A DNA stretch of 57,511 bases from positions 1 through 57,511 of the forward strand of contig JAKQHR010000001.1 of assembly GCA_029557905.1 (NCBI GenBank), written 5' to 3'. The notes beneath the pieces were generated by a model. The model did no database searches. It was given only the letters and a program-made list of their open reading frames with translations, and had not been told where the DNA came from. This document shows positions 7,612-16,552 of the stretch, piece by piece. How positions within the stretch are numbered: position 1 is the stretch's first letter; every line of letters starts with the position of its first letter. This stretch comes from Verrucomicrobiota bacterium. Lineage in GTDB: Bacteria; Verrucomicrobiota; Kiritimatiellia; JAKQHR01. A program made the position numbers and the translations under genes.

Positions 7612-10600
7612 ATGTCATGCTGTTTCAAGAGGAGACCGCGCGGAATTATCCCCCGAAGAGGAGGAGGGTGCATTCATACCGGCTGGCTTCTGGTTCTTGC
7701 CTTTCATCTTCTGGTTCCTTCCGCAAGTGTTTCTGCCCGCGGGCTGGAGCCCGTGAAGCTCCAGCTTAAATATCGCCACGGATTCCAGTTTGCCGGGTAT
7801 TATGCTGCGAAAATCAAGGGGTTTTATGAGGCGGAAGGCCTCGATGTGACAATTCTGGAGGCCGTTCGGGGCGTTTATCCTGTGGATGCGGTGCTCTCCG
7901 GAGAGGCCGAGTACGGCGTGATGGCTGAAGAGCTTCTCGTGGAACGCGCCCACGGCAAGCCGCTGGTGGTGATGGGGGCAATTTATCAGCACTCCCCCTA
8001 TATTCTACTGGCCCTCAGGGAAAGCGGCATCCGAACGGTGGAGCATCTTGCCGGCCGCCGGGTGATGAGGTCGTTCAACCGACCGTCTCCCCAGATGGAT
8101 GCCATGCTGAAAAATGCAGATGTGCTTCCCGATTCCGTTCATTTTGTTCCCCATGACTGGAATATCGAGTCGCTCATCAGCGGCCGCGCGGATGCCATGG
8201 ACGCCTATCTGACCGATGAGCCGAACCTGGTCCGCCTCCGCGGCCTCGAGCCTGTGATTCTGTCTCCGATGGATTACGGCATTGATTTCTACGGCGACTG
8301 CTTTTTCACGACCGAAGACGAGATCCGCCTCCACCACCGCCGCGCAAGAGGTTTTCATTGCGCGACGCTCAGGGGCTGGGCCTATGCGCTGGAGCATCAG
8401 GAGGAGCTGATTGATTTCATCCTCACTCTTCCCGGGGTGGAGGAACGGGGGATCACCCGCGAGCACCTTCAATACGAGGCGGAGCAGTCGGTCAAACTGA
8501 TTCGCCCGGACCTGATCAAGCTGGGTGAAATCAATCCAAACCGCTGGGAGCGGATGGCGAAGACCTATGTCGCGCTGGGGCTGATTCCTTCCGGCTTCAG
8601 CCTGGAGGGGTTCATTTATGATCCCGGACACGAACCCCACTGGCACTGGCTGCATATTCTGCTGATCGTGCTGGCCAGCCTGCTGATTGCCGCGGCGATC
8701 TTCTGGTCATGGAACCGTCAGCTCCGCCGGTCGGTTGCGGCGGCCATACGGGATCGCCGCGAAACCGACCGCAGAGCCTACAAGCTGTTTCACGAGGTGG
8801 CGCAGGGCGTGGTGATTGCCGACACGGACAACGGGAAGATCACTTATGCCAATCCCTCCATCGGCCGGCTGCTCGGCTATTCAAAACCCGAACTGCTCAA
8901 AATGGAATCACAGGACCTTCATCCCGCGAAGGAGTGGGACCGTGTGCAGAACGCGTTCACCTCCCAGACCGAAGGCGAGCACCTCGTGGCGTCCGAAATT
9001 CCGTATCTGCGGAAAGATGGCACGCTTATGTATGCGGATGTCACGGTGAGCAAAACCCGCATTGGCGGCCGCGCCCGCAACGTGGCCTTCATTACCGACA
9101 TTACCGAGCGCCTGGAGGCGAAAAGAAGTCTGCAGCGATCCCTCGCTGTCAGCAACCGCATCCGGAAGTTCATGGTGGACATCAGCGGATGCCGCACGGT
9201 GGAGGGCCTGCTGGAACCGCTGCTTCAGGCCGCCATGGACATCTGCGGCATGGATTGCGGCGGGGTTTATATTGTCGAAAATGACGCGGCCTGCCTGAAG
9301 CATACGGTGAATCTTGACGATGAACTCAAAAGCCTTGTGGCGCGGATGCCCCTTGCCAACCCGCTCATGAAATCGGCCGCTGAGGCCCGGGAGCCTGTCT
9401 ATGCCCATGATGTTTCAGAAGACATGCGCAGCATGTTGCTCTCATTCGGGATTCAGCATGCCTATTCCATTCCCTTTTTTGAGGACGGTCATCTTTTCGG
9501 CTTTCTGAATGTCGGCACCCACTGCGAGGAGCCGCCGGATTCCGTGGCAATCCACAACCTGAGCGTGCTGGCCCTTGAGGCCCAGTCGGTCATCCGCCGC
9601 ATTGCGGACGAGGCGGTGCGGAACCGGATGATGATGGCCATCGAGCAGGCCGCCGAAAGCATTGTCATTTCCGGTCCTGACCACCTGATTGTCTATGCCA
9701 ATCCCGCATTCGAAAAGCTGACCGGATACACACTGGAAGAAGTGCTCGGTGTGCACCCCCACATTCTCGATGCCGGTCAGCATGAGCCCGGCTATCTTGA
9801 AGAAGTCGAGGCCATGGTTACAAGGGGAGAGACCTGGCGCGGACAGTTTATCAATAAAACAAAAGACGGCCGAATCATTATCGAGGAGGCCTGCGTGACC
9901 CCGGTTTTTGATCCGGCCGGAGCGATTGTCAATTATGTCACCGTCAAGCGCGACATCACCCGCGAACTGAAACTGGAAGAACAGCTCCGCCATGCCCAGA
10001 AAATGGAAGCCGTCGGAAAACTGGCCGGCGGCATCGCGCATGATTTCAACAACCTGCTCCAGACGATTCTCGGCTATGCGGAGCTGATCATGAAAAGTCC
10101 GAACGCCGATGCCGACACCCGGGCAGACATGGAGGAGGTTTACAGCGCGGCGGAACGCGCCGCCGGCCTGACCCGTCAGCTGCTCACTTTCAGCCGCCGG
10201 CAGGTGATTCGCCCGCAGAGCGTAGACGTCAACGAACTGCTGACGAGCCTGGTCAAAATCCTCCGCCGCGGAATCCGTGCCGATATTGCGCTCGAAGTGG
10301 ATCCCGGAACGGATCTGTGGCCGGTTTTCGCCGACCCCGGCCAGATGGAGCAGGTGCTGATCAACCTTTGTTTCAATGCGCGCGACGCCATGCCCGAAGG
10401 AGGCCGGCTGCTGATCGAGGCCCGGAACGAGGAAATCTCTCAGGAATTCTTCCGCCAGAATCCGTGGGCCCGCGAGGGCCGTTATGTCCGGCTCCGGGTG
10501 ACCGACACCGGCAGCGGCATCGCGCCCGAAACCATGGAACGCATGTACGAACCGTTCTTCACAACGAAGGAAGCCGGAAAGGGCACCGGCCTCGGGCTCT

Positions 10601-11127
10601 CCACGGTCTATGGCGTCATCGAGCAGCACAACGGCTTGATTCATGTGGAAAGCCAGGTGGGCCGGGGCAGTGTTTTCGACGTCTATTTCCCCGTGGCCCG
10701 CAAGGAACCGGATCGGCCGGCCGAGCCGGCTTCGTCCCCGTCCGGAAACGGCCGTGAAACCATTCTGCTGGCGGAGGACGACCCGTCGGTTGTGGGCTAC
10801 ACCCGGCGCGTGCTCGAGCGGGCGGGATACACCGTCCTGACCGCCTCAACCGGCGTCGAGGCGGTGGAGTTGTTCTCCCGCAGCACGGGCCGGGTGAATC
10901 TGGTCCTGATGGATGTGGTCATGCCCGGCCTCACCGGCGTGGCCGCCCGCGATGAAATGCTGAAAATCCGTCCGGACATTCCGATTCTTTTCATCAGCGG
11001 TTACAGTCACGGTGCCATCCGTGCTGAACGGATCGCGAAGGAGAAAATCGAGATCATCCAGAAACCGTTCCGGGCATCCGATCTGCTGGCCCGGATTCGG
11101 GAAATCCTCGACCGCCGCCCCGCCTGA
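7612..11127 (+). CDS. Hybrid sensor histidine kinase with NMT1/THI5-like sensor domain
   Basis: 1171 residues from ATG 7612 (an in-frame TTG lies at 7573). Order: signal segment [24 protein letters not shown]1/THI5-type periplasmic binding domain about 45-330 ([20 protein letters not shown], typical of thiamine-precursor and related binding proteins); one membrane helix near 346-367; PAS about 388-505; GAF about 513-665; PAS about 673-785; HisKA with phospho-acceptor His in GGIAHDFNN; HATPase with N-box [10 protein letters not shown] and G-boxes [17 protein letters not shown]-terminal receiver with phospho-acceptor Asp in LVLMDVVMP and KPF. The ligand is unknown; family analogy suggests a pyrimidine-like solute. 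No cognate response regulator gene is adjacent. A palindrome array begins 5 bp after the stop codon. Confidence 0.93.
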   Translation: MSCCFKRRPRGIIPRRGGGCIHTGWLLVLAFHLLVPSASVSARGLEPVKLQLKYRHGFQFAGYYAAKIKGFYEAEGLDVTILEAVRGVYPVDAVLSGEAEYGVMAEELLVERAHGKPLVVMGAIYQHSPYILLALRESGIRTVEHLAGRRVMRSFNRPSPQMDAMLKNADVLPDSVHFVPHDWNIESLISGRADAMDAYLTDEPNLVRLRGLEPVILSPMDYGIDFYGDCFFTTEDEIRLHHRRARGFHCATLRGWAYALEHQEELIDFILTLPGVEERGITREHLQYEAEQSVKLIRPDLIKLGEINPNRWERMAKTYVALGLIPSGFSLEGFIYDPGHEPHWHWLHILLIVLASLLIAAAIFWSWNRQLRRSVAAAIRDRRETDRRAYKLFHEVAQGVVIADTDNGKITYANPSIGRLLGYSKPELLKMESQDLHPAKEWDRVQNAFTSQTEGEHLVASEIPYLRKDGTLMYADVTVSKTRIGGRARNVAFITDITERLEAKRSLQRSLAVSNRIRKFMVDISGCRTVEGLLEPLLQAAMDICGMDCGGVYIVENDAACLKHTVNLDDELKSLVARMPLANPLMKSAAEAREPVYAHDVSEDMRSMLLSFGIQHAYSIPFFEDGHLFGFLNVGTHCEEPPDSVAIHNLSVLALEAQSVIRRIADEAVRNRMMMAIEQAAESIVISGPDHLIVYANPAFEKLTGYTLEEVLGVHPHILDAGQHEPGYLEEVEAMVTRGETWRGQFINKTKDGRIIIEEACVTPVFDPAGAIVNYVTVKRDITRELKLEEQLRHAQKMEAVGKLAGGIAHDFNNLLQTILGYAELIMKSPNADADTRADMEEVYSAAERAAGLTRQLLTFSRRQVIRPQSVDVNELLTSLVKILRRGIRADIALEVDPGTDLWPVFADPGQMEQVLINLCFNARDAMPEGGRLLIEARNEEISQEFFRQNPWAREGRYVRLRVTDTGSGIAPETMERMYEPFFTTKEAGKGTGLGLSTVYGVIEQHNGLIHVESQVGRGSVFDVYFPVARKEPDRPAEPASSPSGNGRETILLAEDDPSVVGYTRRVLERAGYTVLTASTGVEAVELFSRSTGRVNLVLMDVVMPGLTGVAARDEMLKIRPDIPILFISGYSHGAIRAERIAKEKIEIIQKPFRASDLLARIREILDRRPA

Positions 11128-11131
11128 AAAG

Positions 11132-11208
11132 TTCCAATCCCTGGAACTTTCTCCCGAAAAACTTCCAATCATTGGAACTTTTCGACCGGAAACTTCCAGT
11201 CATTGGAA
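11132..11208. repeat. Palindrome array A: three 15-bp units at 31-bp period
   Basis: Units TTCCAATCCCTGGAA (11132-11146), TTCCAATCATTGGAA (11163-11177) and TTCCAGTCATTGGAA (11194-11208) start exactly 31 bp apart. The 16-bp spacers are CTTTCTCCCGAAAAAC and CTTTTCGACCGGAAAC. The first unit keeps only the outer arms. The array begins 5 bp after the sensor-kinase stop and ends 126 bp before the DPD-like gene. The same element recurs at 21710-21786 and 36916-37023. Confidence 0.9.
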
Positions 11209-11334
11209 CTTCTTGACCTTCGAGAAAAAAACACGGCGTTCGAAGTCCGTGGTTGGCAAGCCGGAATATGGATGCTAGATTCCTGCAACTATTGTCAACC
11301 ATAGCAGGTTCAGCCTGTCAGGAGAAATGAAGTT

Positions 11335-13854
11335 ATGACGATTACCGCGAAAAAGATGTTGAAAGACAACCCGATTCTGACCGACGCGCAGCTGCGCGCC
11401 GAGGTCGAGAAATGCGAATTCTGCGAAGAGAAGCCCTGCAAGGCCGCCTGTCCCTGCGACTGCTCGCCCGCAGATTTCATCATGGCCGTGAAGCTCGGAA
11501 CACCGGCGGATTTCAAGCGCGCCGCCGCTGAAATCATGTCCAAGAACCCGTTCGGCGGCATCTGCGGCATGGTGTGTCCCGACACGCTCTGCATGGGCGC
11601 CTGCGTCCACAAGAAGATGGACTGCGCGGTGAATATTCCCGCGGTGCAGGCGACCATCATCGCGAAAGCCCGTGAACTGAAATCCTTCCCCGAATTCGAA
11701 AAGGTGAAGTTCAACGGCCGCACGGTGGCAGTGGTTGGCGCGGGTCCGGCCGGACTTGCCGCCGCCGCGACGCTGGCCCAGAAGGGCTACAAGGTGGATA
11801 TATTCGAGCAGAACGAAAAGAGCGGCGGGATGTGCCGTCTGATTCCCGAGCACCGCCTCTATCGCGAAATGCTGGAGAAGGACGTTGATTTCTGCCTCGG
11901 CATGGGCGGCAGCCGCATCAAGATGAAAACCGGCAAAGCGGTGTCGGATCCGAAAACGCTCCTGAAAAAAGGCTACAAGGCGGTGATTGTCGCGGCCGGC
12001 CTTTGGGAACCCGTCATCTTGAACATTCCAAACAAGGACAAGGCGATTGGCGGCATTGAATTCCTGCAGAAGCCCAAATCGTTCGGCCTGCGCGGGAAGA
12101 AAGTGGCCGTCATCGGCGGCGGCGCCACGGCGCTCGACTGCGCGGTGGCGGCGAAGCTTTCCGGCGCGAGCTCGGTCGAGATGATCGCCCTGGAAAACGT
12201 CGGCGAAATGCCGCTCACCCCGCGTGAAAAGCAGGATCTGGTCGAGCACGGCATTGACTTCAACGGCCGCATGCGCGTCACCGAAATCTGCGCCAACGGC
12301 GACAAGGTGACCGGCCTCAAGACGATCAAGATCGCACTTCCGGCCGGCGAGAAATTCAGCGTCAGCGCGCTGAAGGACATCAAGGGTACCGAGCAGACCC
12401 GCGCGGACATCCAGATTGTGATCATGGCCATCGGCGCGCGTTCCACCATTCCGAAAGTGGATTCCCGCGGCGTGTTCTACGCCGGCGATATCGCCAACGG
12501 CCCGACCTTTGTGGTGACCGCCTCCGCGGCCGGAAAGAACTGCGCCATGGTGGTGGATGCCGCGCTGAACCAGCAGAAGGCCCCGGTCATCAAGGATCCG
12601 AAAAAGAGCACCGTGCTGGTGGAAGGCTACAACATGGTCCCGGTTTCACTGGAAACCGATTTCTTCGGCCGCAAGCTGATCAACCCGTTCCTGCTGTCGG
12701 CCTCGCCGGCTTCGGACGGATATGAGCAGATGAAGAAGGCCTATGAGGCCGGCTGGGCGGGCGGCATTATGAAGACCGCCTTTGACAACCTGCCGATCCA
12801 TATTCCGGCGGCCTACATGACCTGCTTCAACGACACGACCTGGGGCAACTGCGACAACGTGTCCGATCATCCGATTGACCGGGTCTGCACCGAGGTCAAA
12901 AAGCTGGTCCGGGAATATCCGGACCGCCTGACCGGCGCGTCCACGGGAGGCAATGTCTCCGGCAATGACGAGAGCGACAAGAAGAGCTGGCAGAGCAACA
13001 CCCGCAAGCTGGAAAAAGCCGGCGCGATGGTGATCGAATACAGCCTGTCCTGCCCGCAGGGCGGCGAGGGCGCCGAAGGCGACATCGTTTCGCAGAACGC
13101 GGCCCTGACGGCGAAGATCATCGGATGGGTGCTGGAAGTCGGCGATCCCTCGGTTCCCAAGCTGTTCAAGCTCACCAGCGCCGTGACGGACATCAAGAGC
13201 ATCCTGAAGGCGGTGAAGCCGGTCTTTGCCGCGTATCCAAAGGCAAAGGCGGGCGTCACGCTGGCCAACACCTTCCCGTCGCTGGCGTTCAAGCCCAGCC
13301 CGGCAAAGAAGGTCTGGGAAGACGGTGTGGTTTCCGGCATCAGCGGCGAGGGCATCACACCCGTGAGCTATCTCTGTCTGGCCAGCGCCGGCGGCATGGG
13401 CGTGACCATCTCCGGCAATGCCGGTCCGATGAACTACAAAGCGGCGGCGGACTTCCTTGCGCTGGGCACCAACACAGTCCAGTTCTGCACGGTGGTTGAA
13501 AAGCACGGCTATCTGATCATTGACGAACTCTGCTCCGGTTTGAGTCATCTGATGCAGGCCCGCAAGATCAAGTCGGTCAAGCAGCTTGTTGGTATTGCCC
13601 AGCCTGAGCCGATCCGCGGCTTCATGGACCTGGACGGGACCAAGCAGATTTCGACCTGCAGCACGGACCTGTGCGTGCAGTGCGGCAACTGCACCCGCTG
13701 TCCGTACCTGGCCATTTCGATGAACGCGGACAACTATCCGGAAACGGATGCGTCCAGGTGCATCGGATGCAGCCTGTGCGTGCTTCAGTGTCCCGCAAAG
13801 GCCCTGAGCCTGCGCGACCGGACAGCAAAGGAGAAGAAGGCGCTGCATGCCTGA
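11335..13854 (+). CDS. Single-chain dihydropyrimidine-dehydrogenase-like flavoprotein
   Basis: 839 residues combining what E. coli encodes as PreT and PreA. Order: N-terminal Cys-rich Fe-S region (CEFCEEKPCKAACPCDC, CGMVCPDTLCMGAC); FAD fold VVGAGPAGLAAA near 130; NAD(P)H fold VIGGGATALDCA near 260; FMN-binding TIM barrel from about 440 (SASPASDGYEQM, SLSCPQGG); two 4Fe-4S clusters at the end (CVQCGNCTRCPYL, CIGCSLCVLQCPA). The order matches mammalian DPD, which is longer (about 1025 residues). At the position of the mammalian catalytic Cys in LACGQD this protein has Ser (DIVSQN), by eye alignment. It probably reduces or oxidises a pyrimidine or similar ring; the substrate is uncertain. AGGAGA precedes the ATG. 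Confidence 0.85.
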   Translation: MTITAKKMLKDNPILTDAQLRAEVEKCEFCEEKPCKAACPCDCSPADFIMAVKLGTPADFKRAAAEIMSKNPFGGICGMVCPDTLCMGACVHKKMDCAVNIPAVQATIIAKARELKSFPEFEKVKFNGRTVAVVGAGPAGLAAAATLAQKGYKVDIFEQNEKSGGMCRLIPEHRLYREMLEKDVDFCLGMGGSRIKMKTGKAVSDPKTLLKKGYKAVIVAAGLWEPVILNIPNKDKAIGGIEFLQKPKSFGLRGKKVAVIGGGATALDCAVAAKLSGASSVEMIALENVGEMPLTPREKQDLVEHGIDFNGRMRVTEICANGDKVTGLKTIKIALPAGEKFSVSALKDIKGTEQTRADIQIVIMAIGARSTIPKVDSRGVFYAGDIANGPTFVVTASAAGKNCAMVVDAALNQQKAPVIKDPKKSTVLVEGYNMVPVSLETDFFGRKLINPFLLSASPASDGYEQMKKAYEAGWAGGIMKTAFDNLPIHIPAAYMTCFNDTTWGNCDNVSDHPIDRVCTEVKKLVREYPDRLTGASTGGNVSGNDESDKKSWQSNTRKLEKAGAMVIEYSLSCPQGGEGAEGDIVSQNAALTAKIIGWVLEVGDPSVPKLFKLTSAVTDIKSILKAVKPVFAAYPKAKAGVTLANTFPSLAFKPSPAKKVWEDGVVSGISGEGITPVSYLCLASAGGMGVTISGNAGPMNYKAAADFLALGTNTVQFCTVVEKHGYLIIDELCSGLSHLMQARKIKSVKQLVGIAQPEPIRGFMDLDGTKQISTCSTDLCVQCGNCTRCPYLAISMNADNYPETDASRCIGCSLCVLQCPAKALSLRDRTAKEKKALHA

Positions 13855-13914
13855 CCGCGATTCCCGCGTCGGGCGGCCGGAAACGGACCGCCCGCCGTGT
13901 CCGGAAAAATGACC

Positions 13915-13943
13915 TTGCTCTGGACCGGTGCAGGCAGTAACTT
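13915..13943 (+). promoter_or_regulatory. Probable promoter of tRNA-Leu
   Basis: TTGCTC (13915-13920) and TAACTT (13938-13943) are separated by 17 bp, placing the transcript start near 13950, 15 nt before the tRNA. Both boxes deviate moderately from consensus. Confidence 0.45.
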
Positions 13944-13964
13944 CTCCCTGTTTTCCATCGGAAT

Positions 13965-14050
13965 GCTCGGGTGGTGAAATGGCAGACACGCCAGGTTGAG
14001 GGCCTGGTGGCCGCAAGGCTGTGCGGGTTCGACTCCCGCCCCGAGCACCA
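13965..14050 (+). tRNA. tRNA-Leu (anticodon GAG), CCA encoded
   Basis: Acceptor GCTCGGG/CCCGAGC, anticodon arm CCAGG-TTGAGGG-CCTGG with anticodon GAG, a long variable arm (TGGCCGCAAGGCT region) as expected for a class II tRNA, T-arm GCGGG-TTCGACT-CCCGC, discriminator A and encoded CCA (14048-14050). The tRNA end is only 6 bp from the stop codon of the convergent kinase-like gene. Confidence 0.95.
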
Positions 14051-14056
14051 TGCGCG

Positions 14057-14887
14057 CTATTTCATGAAGCCATGTCGGATCCAGCGTTCCCGCGTCCGGT
14101 TTCTGATCCACCGCGCGGTTCCAATTCGATCATCGCCGGTCAGGCCGGCCGCCCGCGCATAGGCGCGCCAGAAACACACCCGGTCAGCCAGAGACGGTTC
14201 GCGGTCTGTATTGAACTGCATCAGATTGTGATTTCTCTTCCGGCGGGGGAGCGTCCGATATTTCCGGTTGCGCTCGTTGTCCAGCCAGATGAATTCCCAG
14301 CCTTCGCCGGTTTCGCGCGAAAGGATGTTGTTCGTCCGAAGATCCCCGTGACAGATTCCCGCCGCATGCAGGCGCGCCGCGGCCTCCGCCACGGCCCGAA
14401 GGAAGGCAAAGCGTCGGGATGTTCCGGCCGCAAGCCCGTATTGCGGATCCATCAGCCGTTTTTTCACCGAAACCGCATTCGACACCTCGTCCGTGATCAG
14501 CATGCTTTCACTTCTGAAAAATCCGGCCGGCCGGATCAGGCAGCGGACATGCGGGGCGGAGAACCCGGACTTCTCCATCAGCAGGTCACCCCGCCAGGCC
14601 CGGCCCGCCCTCGAGGTTCTGAACATCCCCTTGAAGGCATCGCGCCATCCCCGGAGCAGGAATTTCTTCAGATAAACCGCTCCGGTCTCGCTGCTCAGCG
14701 CTCCGCGCCGAACTTTGGAATACGGAGAACAGGTGACCGGCTCAAAACCCGGAAGCTTCATCTCCCAGCAGTCCGGCGCCCGCGCCGCCCAGGAGGCCTC
14801 GCCATCCCGGAAGGTGACCTTCAGCCGGCGCCCGCCCGCCGCAGGAACAACCTGCGTGATCCAGATGCGGTTTGTGCTTCGTTTCAT
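14057..14887 (-). CDS. Lipopolysaccharide-kinase-like (Kdo/WaaP family) protein
   Basis: 276 residues from ATG 14887 (MKRSTNRIW). A protein-kinase-like fold is indicated by HGDLRTNNIL (catalytic loop, His-Gly-Asp...Asn) and FIWLDNERNR (metal-binding Asp) in the C-terminal half, with KKFLLRGWRDAFKG upstream as the likely ATP-binding lysine region. These are the features of Kdo kinase/InaA/WaaP proteins that phosphorylate the inner core of lipopolysaccharide. A much longer open frame continues upstream on this strand but lies antisense to murJ and is not coding. It shares a 63-bp divergent promoter region with murJ, fitting a cell-envelope role. Confidence 0.8.
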   Translation of the reverse strand: MKRSTNRIWITQVVPAAGGRRLKVTFRDGEASWAARAPDCWEMKLPGFEPVTCSPYSKVRRGALSSETGAVYLKKFLLRGWRDAFKGMFRTSRAGRAWRGDLLMEKSGFSAPHVRCLIRPAGFFRSESMLITDEVSNAVSVKKRLMDPQYGLAAGTSRRFAFLRAVAEAAARLHAAGICHGDLRTNNILSRETGEGWEFIWLDNERNRKYRTLPRRKRNHNLMQFNTDREPSLADRVCFWRAYARAAGLTGDDRIGTARWIRNRTRERWIRHGFMK

Positions 14888-14950
14888 GCGGGGTACTGTG
14901 TAATGATAACCGCTGTTTAGCAAGTCAGTTCGGTTGAAGGACGACAGGCG

Positions 14951-16552
14951 TTGAGCAAAACTCATTTCATAAAGTCCACCGCCATTGTGAGCGGTTTCAC
15001 GGCCCTGAGCCGCGTGCTTGGACTGGTGCGTGACATGCTCATGGCGGGAGTGTTTGGAACCTCCCTGTATATGTCGGCTTTCGTGGTGGCGTTCACCATC
15101 CCCAACCTGTTCCGCAGGCTGTTCGGCGAAGGCGCGCTCTCCGCGTCCTTTATCCCTGTATTCATCGAGGTCCGTCACAAGGAGGGCGAAGGCCCCGCGT
15201 GGATCATGGTGCGCAAGGTGGTCACTCTGCTGACACTGACCCTGCTGGCAATTGTCATCGCCGCCATGCTGGTCGTGACCGCCGCGTCGTTGTGGATGGA
15301 TCTCGGCGAAAAAGCGGCGCTGGTGATGCCGCTGCTCAGGATCATGCTCCCCTATACCGTGTTCATCTGTCTCGCCGCGCTGTCCATGGCGATTCTCAAC
15401 TCCTATCATCACTATGCCGTTCCGGCCTTTACGCCCTGCCTGCTGAATTTCGTGTGGATCGTCGCCGTGCTTTTCATCTGTCCGAGGTTCACGGGAGACC
15501 CGATGGGGCAGATTGGCGCTGTGGCCTGGGCGGTGATTGCGGCCGGAGTGCTTCAGCTCGGCGTGCAGATTCCGCAGCTGGTGAAATACGGATATCGCCC
15601 GGGTCTGTCGTTCGACTGGAAAGACCGCCGCATGATTCGCATCCTCACGCTGATGGGGCCGGCCGCGCTGGGCCTTGCCGTTACCCAGTTCAACGTGGTG
15701 ATTGACCGCCTGCTCGCGATTTGGATCGGCCCGTGGGCGCCGGCCGCCCTGTTCTTCAGCGAACGGCTGATCTATCTTCCGCTCGGCGTCTTTGCGGTGG
15801 CCCTGAGCACCGTGCTGCTTCCGACTTTTTCGGGCCATATGGCCGTCACGGACACGGTTCGAATGAAGAGCACCCTCAACCGGGCGCTGCGCAATCTGCT
15901 GTTTGTGATGATCCCCGCCGCGGCGGGGCTTCTGATCCTTTCCGGCCCCATTGTGGAGATGATATTCGAGTGGGGCAACTTCACCCGGCAGTCCACCCGG
16001 CTGACGGCGCTTGCACTTCAGTTCTATGCCCCGGGGCTGGTGGTGTTCAGCCTGGCCAAGGTTTTTGTTCCGGCCTATTACGCCATGCAGGACACCCGTA
16101 CTCCGGTCCGCATCGGGCTCTATGCCGTCCTGCTGAACCTGATTTTAAATGTCACGTTTGTTCTCACCTGGCCGCTGTACTGGAAGCATGCGGGCCTTGC
16201 GTTCGCCACTGTGCTCGCGGAAGGTTTCTATGCCCTGGCGCTTGCCGTGGTGCTTCATCGGCGCATCGGGTCGCCCGGCTGGCGGTCCATCGGCTCGAGT
16301 GTTTCCTTATGCGCCGCCTGCACCGTCATGATGGGGCTTACGGTTGTTTATGTTCACTCCGCGCTGACTCTGCATCCGGGCATTCTTCCGCTGGATGGAA
16401 AACTGATGCAGGTTGCAAATGTCCTGATTTCCATTGCCGCGGGCATGGCCGTCTATTTCGGCGCATCGGCCGCGCTGAAATCCTCCGAACTGGCTGATGT
16501 GGCGGCGGCCCTGCGGCGCCGGAAGCCTCAAACCAGTTCGACAAACACCTGA
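14951..16552 (+). CDS. murJ: Lipid II flippase MurJ
   Basis: 533 residues, polytopic throughout (about 14 membrane segments), beginning with the MviN signature GFTALSRVLGLVRDMLMAGVFG and FTIPNLFRRLFGEGALSASFIPVF. MurJ moves the peptidoglycan precursor lipid II across the inner membrane. The start codon is TTG at 14951 with AAGGA about 10 bp before it; the next in-frame ATG would remove the conserved N-terminus. The 3' end overlaps the convergent hemW gene by 25 bp. Confidence 0.95.
   Translation: MSKTHFIKSTAIVSGFTALSRVLGLVRDMLMAGVFGTSLYMSAFVVAFTIPNLFRRLFGEGALSASFIPVFIEVRHKEGEGPAWIMVRKVVTLLTLTLLAIVIAAMLVVTAASLWMDLGEKAALVMPLLRIMLPYTVFICLAALSMAILNSYHHYAVPAFTPCLLNFVWIVAVLFICPRFTGDPMGQIGAVAWAVIAAGVLQLGVQIPQLVKYGYRPGLSFDWKDRRMIRILTLMGPAALGLAVTQFNVVIDRLLAIWIGPWAPAALFFSERLIYLPLGVFAVALSTVLLPTFSGHMAVTDTVRMKSTLNRALRNLLFVMIPAAAGLLILSGPIVEMIFEWGNFTRQSTRLTALALQFYAPGLVVFSLAKVFVPAYYAMQDTRTPVRIGLYAVLLNLILNVTFVLTWPLYWKHAGLAFATVLAEGFYALALAVVLHRRIGSPGWRSIGSSVSLCAACTVMMGLTVVYVHSALTLHPGILPLDGKLMQVANVLISIAAGMAVYFGASAALKSSELADVAAALRRRKPQTSSTNT

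Noticed and set aside
9442-10644. 400-codon minus-strand frame inside the hybrid kinase gene
   Set aside because: It is antisense to the GAF, PAS and kinase domains, which are unambiguous on the plus strand.
14057-15838. Reading the kinase-like gene as a 593-residue protein
   Set aside because: The first 317 residues would be antisense to murJ and are compositionally abnormal. The family-like part begins at ATG 14887.
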